From NCBI GenBank assembly GCA_027475525.1, contig JAMWFC010000005.1, positions 2,120,019-2,184,018 on the forward strand: a DNA stretch of 64,000 bases. The letters are read 5' to 3'. The stretch comes from Macrolepiota albuminosa. Lineage: Eukaryota > Basidiomycota > Agaricomycetes > Agaricales > Agaricaceae. The notes beneath the pieces were generated by a model. That model was not told the origin of the DNA. It saw nothing but the letters and a program-made list of their open reading frames with translations, and searched no databases. Positions 1 to 14,985 of this stretch are shown here, one piece after another. The position numbers were made by a program, and so were the translations under genes. Within the stretch, counting starts at the first letter, position 1; each line of letters begins with the position of its first letter.

Positions 1-683
1 TGTCACGCAAGAAGTCGAGCATATCGACCGTTTTGAGGGGTAGCTGGGGTATTTGGCACCCCGTTACATTCGAAATGAGCATTATACCTGTAACCCACCA
101 GTGACTTACACATAATTCAGCATGGCAGTCTCTACAGGGTTCTAACGCATGATATCACTTGTGTGTGATTCAGCATGGCAGTCCCAACTTGTTTCTAACG
201 CATGGCATTACTCGTGTGTGAGTATACTTCATTAAATGTTGTGTTGCTTATTATGAGATGCTTTAAATAGGTAACAGATTGAACAAATGTGCCAGCTCCA
301 GTCTTCTTATCAATGTTCGACTCTCACAAACGTAATTTAGCATGGCAGTCCCTACAGATTTCTAACGCATACCGTTGCCCTACTGGGTCAGCTTAACTCA
401 TAGTTGAAAAACTGTCAAAGTCCATGGCAACGAGTTGATGGGGTCCTTAGGATCAGTCACAAGTCACAGATAATAGTTAATATACACCATTTAACCAGTA
501 TTTCAGAGGAAAATATTGGATATAAGTTTATATTCGGAAACTTCCGACAATTGAAACACTCTTGAAACGAAAAAAGGTCTGAATCAAATCAAGAAACGTC
601 TTGATGAATTTTCTGTCCTCATCAACAGATAGAAGTGTGATATTTATTCAGTGCTTTTTTATAACCAAAATGACTGTAGACAG

Positions 684-703
684 ATGATGATGATGATGAT
701 GAT
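684..703. repeat. (GAT)n microsatellite
   Basis: About seven perfect trinucleotide repeats inside the TIR element. Confidence 0.85.
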
Positions 704-1124
704 GAGATCGGCCCTTTGTGGGTTTTATTTCAAGGTCGGAATACATGGGACGGCTTATTCAGCGTATGTCGTCTACTCTACAGTACTGCCGAGCTGAGCT
801 TACTCACGGACACTCTAACTAGTTCTCCGGCCAGATCGCTTTTCACCGTAGACAGATAATCTAGAGACTATCTGACATCATCGCATGTGCTACATCATCA
901 TTCAAGATAGATGGAACCGTAAGATAAGTATGCCAGACTGTTCAACGAATTCGTCCCGACATCAATAGATGGAACCGTAAGGTAAGTATGCCAGACTGTT
1001 CAACGGAGAGACATACAAAGGGACGTTTAAGTCAAATGACGTCTATATAACCAACCCATTAACTTTAGGGCGACCTTCTGAGTATCAAGCTGGTCATGTG
1101 CGTCTGGAGTCATGTGCACCCGGG

Positions 1125-1278
1125 AAATCCCATTGATTTCAAAGGCCGTCGACATGCCGAACAGTGCCGTACAAATCAATTTAAATTAACGTACTATTTA
1201 CAAATCCCATTGATTTCAAAGGCCGTCGACATGCCGAACAGTGCCGTACAAATCAATTTAAATTAACGTACTATTTAC
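1125..1278. repeat. Exact 77-bp tandem duplication (1)
   Basis: 1125-1201 is repeated without change at 1202-1278. It is one of seven duplications in this window that share the same 77-bp period in unrelated sequence, so a contig-joining artefact is the likely cause. Confidence 0.9.
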
Positions 1279-1553
1279 CGCGCTTGTCACAGGTACATAG
1301 GGTTTAATGATAACGGGGTGCCAGATACCCCAGTCACTCCTCAAAATGACTGATCCGCTAAGCTTCTATAACCTGACCCAGTAGGGCAACGGTAAACGCA
1401 TGGCATTACTCATGTTTGATTCAGCATGGCGGTCCCAAACACGTTTCTAATGCACGGCATTACTCATGTGTGAGTTTATTTCATTAAATGCCGTGTTGCT
1501 TATTGTAAGACCCTTTAAATAGGCAACAGATTGAAAGCACCAGTCTTCCTGCA

Positions 1554-3105
1554 ATGTCCGACTCCCGCAATCACAACCCCACAGGCAAAAATCAGCACGG
1601 TATCAAAGGTGAGCTTCTTCAATTGAGAGCTCATTTTATCTCAGTCTCTCTGATGATTACGAGCAGTAAAGAAGGACGATCCGCAACTCATTGCTGCACT
1701 AAAGGAGTACCATGAGCAACTGATGGACTCAAATGATGAAATTGCTCGTCACCTTGCTAAAGATCACGGAATTCATTTAAGGTACGTCACCAATTTAAAA
1801 CTGGTGGTTACATTCAGTTAACAAATGCCTATAACCAGTGCAAGTTCTGTCAAACGTGCTCGTAGTCATAATGGCTTCGTGGGAGGTGCAACAAACCTGA
1901 AGAACAAGACTGAACAGGAAGCAGAACAGCTTGTTTTAGAACAACTTGACCTTGATACAACTGGTCATGCGGGACCACGTAGTATCCGCCACCGCATTGC
2001 ATCACGCAAAAGCGAACATTTACCTCGTGCTTTCGTACACAAGACTATGAAGATGCACAATCCTGAAGGTTTCGAGAGGCGAAATCCATCAGCACAAAAG
2101 ACTGTTCGACATTCCAAGGTACCACCAGTAGGAATTCATGAGCGTTGGTCGTGTGATGGACATGACAAGCTTTACAAGATCGGCTTTCCAATTTACGGTT
2201 TTGTGGATGGAGCAACCGGACTTTGGCTCTTTGCTGATATTGCTCCAAGCAACTGTCACAATTTAATCATTGGCTACCTATTTCTTTGCTGTGTTGAAGA
2301 GTATGGTGGTATGTTGTCCCTGATTTTGTTCTATTGGGCTATTGTCATGACTTTTTTTTTTGCTTAGGCATTCCTCTCCAACTTTGTACCAATTGTGGTT
2401 CTGAGACCACTCTTCTTGATGGTCTTCAAAATGCCTTACGGTCAGTTTTATTTTCTAAAATTACTAGAATACAGTACGACACATGCTAATTGTACTCATG
2501 GTAGCGAAATATTCTCCTCAAATATGGAAGTAAATGAACTTTCTGCCCATATTTACCTTCAAAGCGTCCAAAATATTGTTGTGGAGCGACCTTGGGGACA
2601 TCTGCAACTCGACTGGGGAAGGAATGCAGCTGACATGTTTGAACAAGGAAAAATTGAGGGATGGTACAATGAGAACAACGTGAATCAGCAGTAAGTCGTG
2701 GCCTTGGCCTGTAATAGAAGTCTATTAATCACTATATTTTTTAGAGAGCTGTGTCGATGGCTTTGGGCTAAGCTCATTCGGAAGACTCTCAAACAGTTTA
2801 TGAAAGAGAGGAATGGATTTAAGTCACGTAAAGATACTACAAAGGCTGGTCCATCTGGAATGTCTCGCAATACGGCATTCAAATTCCCAGAAAAATGGGG
2901 TGGTAAGGACTGCCTTCTTCCGGTGGATGTTAACGTCATCCGTGAAATAAAGAAAGAGATGGGTGGAGATCAGCTGCTTGCGTTTTCAACTCCGGAGTTT
3001 GCAAAATCCGCCGAGGCAGCTTATGAGAGTCTCAATGTTCAAGACTTGACGTTTGAGAATGTTTGGCCTGTCTTCAGAGATCTATATCCTCTTGTGTTTC
3101 CATGA
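1554..3105 (+). CDS. Integrase-core domain protein (transposase-derived), six exons
   Basis: Proposed exons: 1554-1608, 1667-1781, 1845-2308, 2368-2440, 2505-2690 and 2745-3105. All introns are GT-AG and the phases agree, giving 417 aa. The N-terminus is charged and helical (KEYHEQLMDSNDEIARHLAK), resembling the DNA-binding part of this family. The central RNase-H-fold integrase block shows WSCDGHDK with the first Asp, GFPIYGFVDG, CTNCGSETT, and VERPWGHLQLDW with the presumed catalytic Glu. ELCRWLWAKLI and a conserved C-terminal tail follow. This resembles the integrase-core proteins that are multicopy in Agaricomycete genomes (family identification from memory). Codon 2391-2393 is AAT (Asn) where I expect the second catalytic Asp, so catalysis may be lost. 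The start is the first ATG after the upstream repeats. It could be a live transposase, a dead copy or a domesticated gene. Confidence 0.75.
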
Positions 3106-3777
3106 GTTTCTCGTCGTGTAGATGGATTTTATGACATATGTTCGTATTTTGTTTGACCTACTATTTGTCTACAATTTAGTATATACAAGCTGCTGCCAGT
3201 GAGCGTATGAGTGAATTAAGCATTCGAGTTCTTCCACTCAGTTGGCTGCTTGCAAGACCTGTTCATTTGCCTTTTCACGTTTAGACAAGGAAATCTGCCC
3301 CCATCAGCTCGTTGCGACGTCTTTGACAGCTGCTCGATCGGAAGTTTGGCTTGCGCGGTCGAAAGTTTGACCTTGTACTGGAGGGCAACCGTAAGCAGGA
3401 AGCTAATCTCAGACCATGGTTCGACCAGAATGGGTTATCATACGGACATTTACAATGAAGCAATAGGAGGTTGATAACCATATAACTTAAAAGTTAGAAG
3501 TACCGAAGAGCAGGGTTCGAATGGCGTAATCTTTCAAGAGACAAACTGACAACAGAGATTCTCGTTCATGCTTCGCAGAGATAATGCTTTTTTTTTCTAG
3601 GTTTTCAAAGATTGCGGGAGATCATCCCCACAAGCGTAGCCTTGATACTGTCAAAACTTCAAGCGAGTGATATCGCAAACAAAAGTGTCGAGATGTGTGT
3701 CACGCCGTCAGGTTTTAAAGACATTCTGATAAGGGTACATAGATATCGCTGAAACATCGCGCGTAATGATGTATGCC
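3106..3777. other. Intergenic, nothing recognised
   Basis: Between the stop of the integrase-like gene and the 3' end of the AFG2-type gene. Short ORFs here (for example 3250-3474) have no family resemblance and no splice support. Both genes end into this stretch, so it should hold two terminators. Confidence 0.5.
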
Positions 3778-6754
<2,977 letters not shown>

Positions 6755-7091
6755 GCCTGTTGATAAAGTGTTGTATTGTAACGTAGTATCTATCCTGTCA
6801 GAGCTTCACAATCTTAGGCTTCCACGTCCGTCGTCAACTCGATAAGGTAGATCACCTCTACGAACCTGCAAGGAACCAGGAGATTTACTGTTTCCGAATT
6901 GATAATGTTATACAGCGTAGAGAATATGATTTCTCCCAGAGCAGATACAACGAAGGAGTAAGATATTTATAGTCCAGAAATAATTTCTGTGAAAACACGA
7001 TTTTCAATGAGCGCGCTCGTTTCTCAAAAGGAAATGTCACGCCGTGACCAGCATACTTCATCCACGTGTCCTGTTAGGTAGGTATTCACGG
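6755..7091. promoter_or_regulatory. Divergent AFG2 / GPI16 promoter region
   Basis: A 337-bp space between two start codons reading away from each other. It contains a perfect palindrome GTCACGCCGTGAC at 7036-7048, 44 bp before the GPI16 ATG. A closely related palindrome lies in the other divergent promoter near 16446. No clear TATA box seen. Confidence 0.45.
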
Positions 7092-9017
7092 ATGCAAGTT
7101 GGCTGGCTAGTTAGGCTGCTCCTAGGCTTTTATCTGCTTGTTTCAGCGCTTGGGACCTTTCAAAGAGAGCAATTTGATGAACAGCTCACCATAAAATCTT
7201 TGCGAGATGGCAAAGTTGCCTCAAAATTCTCCTTCACAACTATATTGAAAGGGGTGTCACCACGGGATCCTCGAAGCCTAGGTACAGATGATGTTTGTAG
7301 GTCTCGTATTCAGTCATCACTTTTAAGTGTTAATATTTGCTATCTGTAGCTCAACATTATACCGTATTTCCACTAGCTCTTGGTCAAATTCTTCGAGAAT
7401 ATGCCGTGACCGAACTACACCTTTCTTTGAACGCCGGCAGATGGAATTACGACCGTTGGGGCTATCCTGAAGAATCTGGTGTTGGAACTGGTGCGGAATT
7501 ATGGACATGGATGGGAGATAGTGCTCATTCAAGGTCTGCACATGTCCTATTATCCCATACAATCTACTGACCACTCGTGAAGCATTGATGAACGCTGGAG
7601 AGGTCTTCGGAATGCATTAGCTGGACTATTCTGTGCCTCACTCGGCTCTCTTGATGAACATAGAACTACTTCACCGGCGCGGTCATTTCTTCCAGAAGGA
7701 CACTTACCAGACTGGGGAATTCCACATCAAATTCGACATGCATTTCTTCCTTCCGAGAATGTGTGTACAGAGAACCTGACGCCATTCCTCAAATTGCTTC
7801 CGTGCAAGTCTATGTCGGGTATCGCAAGCTTGTTGAATCCCCATCGACTTTTCGACGCTGACTGGCATGGAATGAGCGTGCATGTGTTGTGGCGCGAGGA
7901 CCAAGGTGTTGAGATTAGGCTCACGTTCCAAACTATCTCAGATCCTCTGCGTATGTCCTCTGGGAAGAGACAGGGTGAGATCTTTTGAGTATCATATCAT
8001 TTATTGTCATTGATAGGTCACTGCAGATTGGTCTTTTCGAACCTTATTCGACCGTACGATTGAAAGGGCGTGTCCTGTTGCTCACTCAAGCCGAGTTGTG
8101 GTCACCCTCCCCACCTCCAAAGCATATGCCATTGAGCCTGATCCTTCTTCGGTGGTATCTGGTCTTGCAAAGTTTGATGTCACAGATTGTAGGTCTCAAT
8201 CAACTTCAGGTTGTCATCCACGAACAACTTATCCAAGTTTACTTCAGCCATCAAACCTCTTGATGTCGGCCTCCGATTCGCAGGAGACTTCCAATATCGT
8301 GAGCAGTACAATGTCTTCGTGGATATTCTGGCTCAGATATTGTAGCCGTTGATTTCGATTCTCCTCTTACATCTTTGTCTGTACAGCGGAACTTATACGG
8401 CTCAAATCAGGCTCATGGACGGCTCTCCGTCAAGTTGACTAATCATCAAGCTGAACCATTACGAGTTGTGTATCTTGAGACCATGCCCTGGATCATCCAG
8501 TTCCTACTTCACACACTCAAAATACACGTCGACGGCATGCGTGGTGGTAAGTGTGCTTGTGAAAGTAATAGTCTCATTGTTGTCTAACTGCCTAACGTGC
8601 CAATTGACAGATGCTGCAATATCGGAAGTGAACTACATTCCCGCGGTGCCACATGCTCGCCCTGCGACTTTCCAATGTGTTCTCTCAATCCCCCCTGGTG
8701 CCACCATTGACCTAAGTATGGACGTTGCCAAGTCCTTCCTTCGGTACACCGAACATCCTCCGGACGCTCAGAGAGGGTGGGACTTGCCTCCTGCCGTTCT
8801 CACCCTGATCGAAGCCAACCAAACTGACTTCCCAAAAGCGAGTCGTCGAATGTATACGTCCACTCTTCTCGTAGACCTTGCTACACCGGACTTCAGCATG
8901 CCCTATAACGTCATCATCTTCACCTGTTCACTCATCGCCTTCCTTTTCGGTAGTGTATTCAATTTGTTGACGAGAAAATTTGTGGTAGTTCGCATTGATC
9001 CAGAAAAAAAAAACTGA
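7092..9017 (+). CDS. GPI16: GPI transamidase component GPI16 (PIG-T)
   Basis: Subunit of the ER-membrane GPI transamidase that attaches GPI anchors to C-terminal signals. The chosen ATG (7092) starts a signal peptide (MQVGWLVRLLLGFYLLVSALG). Family hallmarks follow: LSLNAGRWNYDRWGYP, GVGTGAELWTWM, RWRGLRNALAGLFCASLG, then SLSVQRNLYGSNQ, LETMPWIIQF, and YNVIIFTCSLIAFLFGSVFN as the C-terminal membrane segment before the short tail KFVVVRIDPEKKN. About six introns. The one between DFQY and IVAVDFDSPLTS would be only 38 bp (GTGAGC...CTCAG), but it is the join that keeps a conserved frame. Length fits the family. Confidence 0.93.
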
Positions 9018-10049
9018 ATAAACGAGAACCCTACTCGCCCAATCCCAGATACTTGTGGCTCATTGGTTTTCAGCGTGACCTGAATCTCAATTGGAAGGAT
9101 AAACATCACGTGGCATCTTTTCTGATGGAAATTCTGGCTTGGTATTACAGGGTCGGACCGTTGTTGTCACGAAATGAGTACCATTCCAGTGTCCATGGGT
9201 CTCATGAGATTGAGATGGCGACGGACATTAGGGAGTGTGGTATCAATCATTTTCACCCGGGGATCCAGGTGAAAGTGTACTTCGCGATTTCTCTTGCCTC
9301 ATTGTCCTGTGTGGAAGAAACGCCACAACGGCTTCATGAGGCTCAGTGATAGGCGGAACGTGTGCCATGGAAACGCTTGATTTTGGCTAGCGATTGCGCA
9401 AAGATGTGCAACGGCGTCCGGAGTGGAAAGATCCACTTGATGCCGATTGTGGGGACATTTTTCATGCCGGACTTCTATTGTTCCATTCCTTCGTGCAAAA
9501 CCTGTTAAAATTATTCAAACTTAATCTTTGACGTGAAGTCGAGTCTTCCAAGTTGCCGAATAAAGTACATGGCCAGTCGCTGTCAAGCCGCCTTATCGAC
9601 ATTGGATGGAACACTTTGAATTGCGCAATTTCGAAGGCGGGATCAGAGCAATGGATACTTCAAATTGGAAATATTCTATGGAAAGATAATTGATCTTCTT
9701 TGTTATCTCGAAAGAGCGGACATTTAAGTTAATGTTTTTTTGCAAGGCGTCCGGCCTTGTAAACTCAAGATGGTTACAAGGATTCTTACTATACCAAATG
9801 GATCGACATTAGAGTTCGGCAATCTTGCTTTGACAGCCCAGCGCTCGTCCAAGACATTGTTGTAAACTTGATATCTGGATATCTTTTGATCACATGCGCA
9901 CGTTTATTGGAGCGGAGTCGAGGGAATATTATTAACACATGGTTAAATCTCACGCAACTCATTTGCATTAGAACGGCATGGTGGCTATGTATACTGATGC
10001 ATGATAGATCCACTAGCCGTACGCTTGGAGCAAACGAGATAAATAGATC
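9018..10049. other. Gene-poor stretch, nothing recognised
   Basis: Several short ORFs but no recognisable domain, no consistent splice structure and no repeat that I can see. It includes the 3' UTR of GPI16. Confidence 0.5.
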
Positions 10050-10600
10050 ATGATCCATGAAACTGGTGCTTTCACGATCGTTAATTTACCCCCTCCGTCT
10101 CCCAACTTCAAAGACCTCCATCTCCTGATTTCATCTCTACCTGACTATGTGCCGACGACTTGCGTGAGTAATCTGCGGCTTCAGATACATTGCCGCTCAC
10201 CATTCTCGGTAGCCAGGGGACACGTTGGACACGCTGCGGGGTTCGTTGATCAGCAGTACCTCTTGATTTTGATACTCTCGTTGAGCTCTACTTCACTATA
10301 ACCAGCACTTCCAGCGCCATATGATCGCCGCAATCATGGATTGCAACTCATACCGCTGCTCATTAAGCCATTTCCACCCTCCAGAATGTAGGCCACCAAG
10401 TTGCCGTTGCTATAATGTTTGTCCTCCCACCTTCCTCTATAAACTCTATATCTTATGCTTGGGGCTACGGGGCGCAGGTGTATGGTGAACAAATTGAGCA
10501 GGATGTTGATACTGTCGATGAGTATTGTTTTCAGTGCCGTTTAGCACAGGAACGTGCTGCTGGACGCTTCGACCGCACATTTGGAACAAACAACACCTGA
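10050..10600 (+). CDS. Possible small multi-exon gene, unrecognised
   Basis: An ATG at 10050 opens a 38-codon segment ([18 protein letters not shown]) ending at a good donor GTGAGT (near 10164), with an acceptor CGGTAG about 50 bp on. Further downstream, one frame reads [20 protein letters not shown]. Another ends with [20 protein letters not shown] and a stop at 10598-10600. I cannot join these into one model with confidence and recognise no family. It could equally be chance. Confidence 0.22.
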
Positions 10601-11721
10601 AAAAAGTCCTTGTCCGTGGTTACCCAACATGAACATACTCCTGAATCCTGATATCCTCGTACCTTATGTATATCCCATATAATATTGCATAACGCGACAT
10701 TCGTGCCTGACTATGACGCGCGCGTATCGCGTATGTTTTCTAGCATAAATATATCCCTAGATCACCCGTGGGTCACGTTGGGAATTATCTCCAGATATCT
10801 TATGACCTCAGACATGTGATGGTCCACAAAAGGTCACGTTCATTGGAACTGATGACCTGCTCAAGCCTGTTCAGAGATATTCAGGGTAGAGAAAGTCACA
10901 GAGCGAACCGCATTTGGGCGAATTTCCAACAACTTGAGTTTATGATGTCAGACCTTGAAAAGCTTGGGGTAGGAGCTACACCGTGGGTCGGCACTTGATA
11001 CATCTAGAATTGAACATGTGCGTGATCTGTGAGACGCTATGAGGTTAGATAAAAGTTTGCTTGCACATCTACACGGGAATCACCCGCGAACTTGTTTAAG
11101 AGTTGACGTCAAGAATCCTGGGTAAAATTCAAAAATGGTTGGAGCAGGTCATTACAGGGCCCATCTCACATTGTAAACGTCAGCTGAAGGTCCGACCGGT
11201 GAGAATAAGCTCACAAAGAAGAGTCGGGTCGATCGTTGTCCCAACGGGCAGTTCAAGGATAGCTGGAAAATACCCTCGGATTTTCTCAACGGCTGAATAG
11301 CCCAGGTGATCCTTCTCGCTGGTATTGGCGATCGGTCATTCTGCAGATCAAGATGTCCACTTGTCCCTTGTGAACGAAGGATCTATTGACGCGGCAGTGC
11401 CGGTTGATGGTAAGCCCCAGTAGAGGCGTCAATTTCTCGTCGTTTGTATTTAGACTTGTTCAGTCATATCAGTCTAAGCACTTCCTATAGCAACGATTGC
11501 ATCATCAGGGTTCTAATCAGGGTATTTGTAGACGTAAGCAAGGTGGTGGCAAGGACGACGAGGCTCTTGAAAGTGCATATTGAGAGGGAACGGTGAGGTT
11601 CGCCGTCTAATTCTAATCAAGTCCATGGTTTGAATTGAAGACCTAGCCACGTGACCAATCAAAGCAAACGTAAACTCTTCCGTGTCCGACCCACCCCGAC
11701 TCACCAAACCGCACATTGATA
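10601..11721. other. Intergenic, nothing recognised
   Basis: Short unsupported ORFs only (for example 10768-10998). The last part is the ATP17 promoter. Confidence 0.5.
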
Positions 11722-12171
11722 ATGCACGCATCCCTCGTCCGCCGCCAGCTCCAGGGGTTGATTCCCCCTAAGATTGCCACTCCTAGGCTCATTGTGAGTG
11801 ATGAGTTGTAAACATGCGTGTCGAGAGGACCTGATGAAATTTTCCTAGTCTGGTGAATCGGGCACCGGACTTGGACCTCTGGTGGACTTCTACTCCAAGC
11901 TTCCAAAAGGCAAGGCTACCCCTCGCGTCGGTGGCATCAAAGCACGCTTCTTCAGCGGAGCGAACGCGTCGGGCAAGCCCATTGTTGCGTTGATTGTCGG
12001 AATCTTTGCTATTAGCTACACAATAGACTACAACAGTACGTCTTCATGCTTCTCAATCTTTGAATTAATACCAATTGCATGTTACAGTGCACTTGAGTAC
12101 GTTTTGTTTCTTCTTATGGCATGATGTCCGTGCTGACTCGAGCAGAGCACCACAAGAACCATGCTCACTGA
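11722..12171 (+). CDS. ATP17: Mitochondrial F1Fo ATP synthase subunit f
   Basis: Small inner-membrane subunit of the Fo sector of ATP synthase. Four exons: MHASLVRRQLQGLIPPKI followed by intron GTGAGT...CTAG. The second exon contains VDFYSKLPKGKATPRVGG, KARFF and NASGKPIVALIVGIFAISYT (the single transmembrane helix). A third, very short exon encodes only part of the tail YNMHLKHHKNHAH, which is completed across another intron before TGA at 12169-12171. The tail and the DFYSKLPKGP-like motif are diagnostic of fungal subunit f. The basic, amphipathic N-terminus fits mitochondrial import. It is about 100 aa long, normal for the family, and its exons are too small to be found as simple ORFs. Confidence 0.92.
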
Positions 12172-13038
12172 GCGTAGACTTTGGTTGTGGATATCGGGTT
12201 GTGTCAATAGAAATTGGAATTGTAACAATCGATCTCCGAGGTGCCCTTCAGATGTCCCGTCTGGACGTTACAGCGGTCAAATATGTGCTTTCCAACCAAA
12301 GGGTCTCAAGGTGATGTCAGAGACGCTTCGGGAAACGGATTGATGTGAACATCCTGGCCATTGCACAAGCTTCTAGTGAGAACCATATTGGTCACTTGCT
12401 CTCGTAGTTTCTGTTCGTGCGACGATGAACCAATCTAAAAACCGTTAGTAAAATATTGACATTTACAGGACCATCAATGAGCGTCTTGACTAAATGTGCT
12501 TCATGTTCTTTGAGCTGTTACACGTCGGACGCGAACAGGGTCTGAGATGGGCGTTAACTTTGACTAAAATTCTGTACCCGTATAAACTTCCATCCAAGTC
12601 TCAGGCGAGCCTTGTGATAATGGTGTTATATTTCGCTGTCTATGTCGATGTTTGGGGAACAGCCAGCTCTCCGGTTGGCCATTCCAAGTTTTTAACCCAT
12701 AAATGCCTTTGCAAAATATCAGCCAAATGTATCACAAACATGGCGAACGTCAACGTTGGAAATACCCAGGCGCCGGAAGGCAGTACTCTGTAAGTACTAG
12801 CTAAAATCTCAGCGTTCACGTTTATCATCATTACTTAACATTGTTCACAACCACGCCTGTTGTTTATGAAGGGCCTCACCGGACAAAATTATCTTGTTCA
12901 ACGTTCTTCATCATGTACTTACTTGATCTTCTTGACAGGCTTTGTACATGTATATCAGGCACCGTAATGTGACAGGTGCCTGCCAATTATAGTAAAGAAT
13001 GTCACAGCACACTCGAATGAGTTCACGATTATGTGAGA
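12172..13038. other. Intergenic, nothing recognised
   Basis: Downstream of ATP17. An ORF at 12494-12793 shows no family resemblance. Confidence 0.5.
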
Positions 13039-13041
13039 ATA

Positions 13042-13360
13042 GTCACCCCGTGGTTCGGAGTACCGTGTATGTACCCCTTTGAGTTGGGACAAGAAAATGT
13101 TTTGCAGCAAATAGCCACGTTGAACGTCCCAAACTTGAGATATAGATAAGTATACGACTCTTACTTGTTTCCTACTTGATTCAAGTTCAGGAACAGCGTT
13201 GTCGTTGTCTCCCGTAGTGGATAGATGGTCCAGTCGGTCAACGGCAAGGCGGAATCAGAAATTTTCTTTGATGCGTCGGCTTGCGTCCGACTCATATTAT
13301 TTCTGGGTGGAGTGGATCGTGTCATCCGACTCAAGGGGTACTCCGAACTACGGGGGTGGC
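13042..13360. mobile_element. MITE candidate with ~40-bp imperfect TIRs
   Basis: The left end GTCACCCCGTGGTTCGGAGT and the reverse complement of the right end GCCACCCCCGTAGTTCGGAG pair over about 40 bp, extending through a CCCCTTTGAGT / CCCCTTGAGT segment with a small indel. Total length is 319 bp with no coding capacity. The direct flank ATA is present on both sides (13039-13041, 13361-13363), a weak target duplication. Confidence 0.55.
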
Positions 13361-13363
13361 ATA

Positions 13364-14985
13364 GTATAAGTCTTCTATTGTAAAACGAAAACTGTCTAAA
13401 ACATTGGTAAGACTTATTTAGCGAGAAATAGCGATTGGAGGCTAATAACTCTCATGTATGCATGAGATACCGAAACTGCCCTTGCATTTATTGGTGTAAA
13501 AACTCATAGCTACAAACTAAATCATTGCAGGACACTGACAACTGCGGGTATGGATTTCGATACTTAATGAGAATAGATGAATTGAATGTATTCTGGATAT
13601 TCCGGAGGAGTCCTGTTCTCAACGCACCACGCTGCGTTTCCTACCATGTAACGTAAAACATCAACGTTCAACTACGGTAGAAATTAGTCCGGTTCAGTCA
13701 TACCATCATCTAGTCGTCGACTGATAGCATGCCACTCTTTTCCCAATTCCTACAGCCGCAAAGAGCGGTTCGGAATCTGGATGTGTTGATAAAAATGGTT
13801 GTTCTAGCACGTAAAGATCTAAGCTTTGTCCTCAACAAGGCTCAAGACATAGGAGAGGCCAAAATCAATACTGGGACAGTAATTGTATGCGTAAAGATCT
13901 CTGCTCACGTAATAGATTTTGGCAACCAGACCGGAATATGCCGAAAAAGATGTACGACATCAAGATGCAAGACAATCTTATGTAATGCTAAAAGAGCAAG
14001 ATCAAGTCCCCAAGGCCTCAACACCAAGATCAACCTCATAGTTCGTGATTTTGAACCACATAAGGACAAGTAGCTTAGCAAAGTTACAAGATCAACAAAT
14101 AAAATTCGTTTTTGTCCGGTCAGGTGCACCAAAGTTGTTCGTTTCGACGGCACACAGTTCTTCCCAAGGTCAGGCCTTGATATATGATACTTATCTGTGG
14201 TTGGTAACTTCCAAGCGACCGAATAGAACCAACCTGATGTAAACCATTGTGTCAGCTGGTCTTGGTCTCTGCTCTCGCTGCTCATCAAACTAATTGACTC
14301 CATCACAACGCCATAATACCAGTAGCCTTAAGTCGATCAAAGTTCGGTCAAGAATTCGCCGACTGTCTCCAATATCCAGTCTGCGATTATGACACTTGGA
14401 GCTTCTTTCGTACATCGACGATTATTGGAAACGCCCACTCTTAGATATGGGTCCCTGATACGGTTTTGGAGTTACCCTGCCTACATGATCATACCTTTAC
14501 GAGATTCAGTTCGATTACTTGAGCGACTTGACACGGGCGCAAGATTTTACCCAACTTCCTGGGCTGTTGTACTTCACTGAGCCCATTGTGATATACTCCC
14601 TTCCGGCAATATGGCTCAGGGGATTGTATCTATAAGGGGTTTTCACTTTACATCAGAATCTACAGATACCTTGCCCTCTGTTAGCTGGATGGCTAGTAGT
14701 GTGTGCTGTATTACATTTGTAATGTATAGATATTTAATAACTTTTCCCGCAGATTTGTCAATTACGCTTACTGAACACGTTTGTTGAATAACTTCTCACA
14801 AGCATCCTGCAAGGAAACAAGTTGGTGAGAAGAAGGTGTAAGAATCTTGCCAATTCAGAAAGGGTCACTGAACCTCAAACTCAAAGTCTTATTGCATATA
14901 CACATCACTATCGGGCAGCCATATCAGCTCGCGATGATCATGACAAGAAAAATGAGGTCTAAGCTGATTTCTTCCAGTCCCAATG
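13364..14985. other. Gene-poor stretch, nothing recognised
   Basis: Overlapping ORFs on both strands at 13729-14306 are mutually exclusive and resemble nothing known to me. Confidence 0.45.

Larger units (their letters stand above)
371..1393. mobile_element. Non-autonomous TIR element (hAT-like MITE candidate)
   Basis: The left end reads ACCGTTGCCCTACTGGGTCA (371-390) and the reverse complement of the right end (1372-1393) matches it, giving terminal inverted repeats of about 21 bp. Flanks are TAACGCAT (363-370) and AAACGCAT (1394-1401), an 8-bp target duplication with one mismatch, as expected of hAT-type insertion. There is no transposase inside. The interior holds a GAT microsatellite (about 684-703), an imperfect 58-bp direct repeat (about 907-1005) and one exact 77-bp duplication (1125-1278), so its true length is probably about 946 bp. 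Confidence 0.6.
113..1466 (+). repeat. Degenerate ~55-bp minisatellite upstream of the integrase-like gene
   Basis: A unit containing CAGCATGGCAGTCC, then TTTCTAACGCATGGCATTAC and a CTCRTGTGTG tail recurs near 118, 172, 345 and 1423. The array is interrupted by the TIR element at 371-1393, which was inserted into one unit. A longer block at about 223-330 is repeated at about 1467-1575. It includes a diverged copy of the first codons of the gene (ATGTTCGACTCTCAC near 314 against ATGTCCGACTCCCGC at 1554). The promoter and start of the gene have therefore been duplicated once. Function unknown. Confidence 0.6.

Noticed and set aside
907..1005. Imperfect 58-bp direct repeat as another assembly duplication
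   Set aside because: Period is 58 bp and the copies differ by a substitution, unlike the seven exact 77-bp cases; likely a real repeat.
10768..10998. 76-codon ORF as a gene
   Set aside because: No recognisable motif, no splice signals and no neighbour relation; chance ORF.
13729..14306. Two overlapping ORFs on opposite strands
   Set aside because: They exclude each other, show no family motif and have no splice context.
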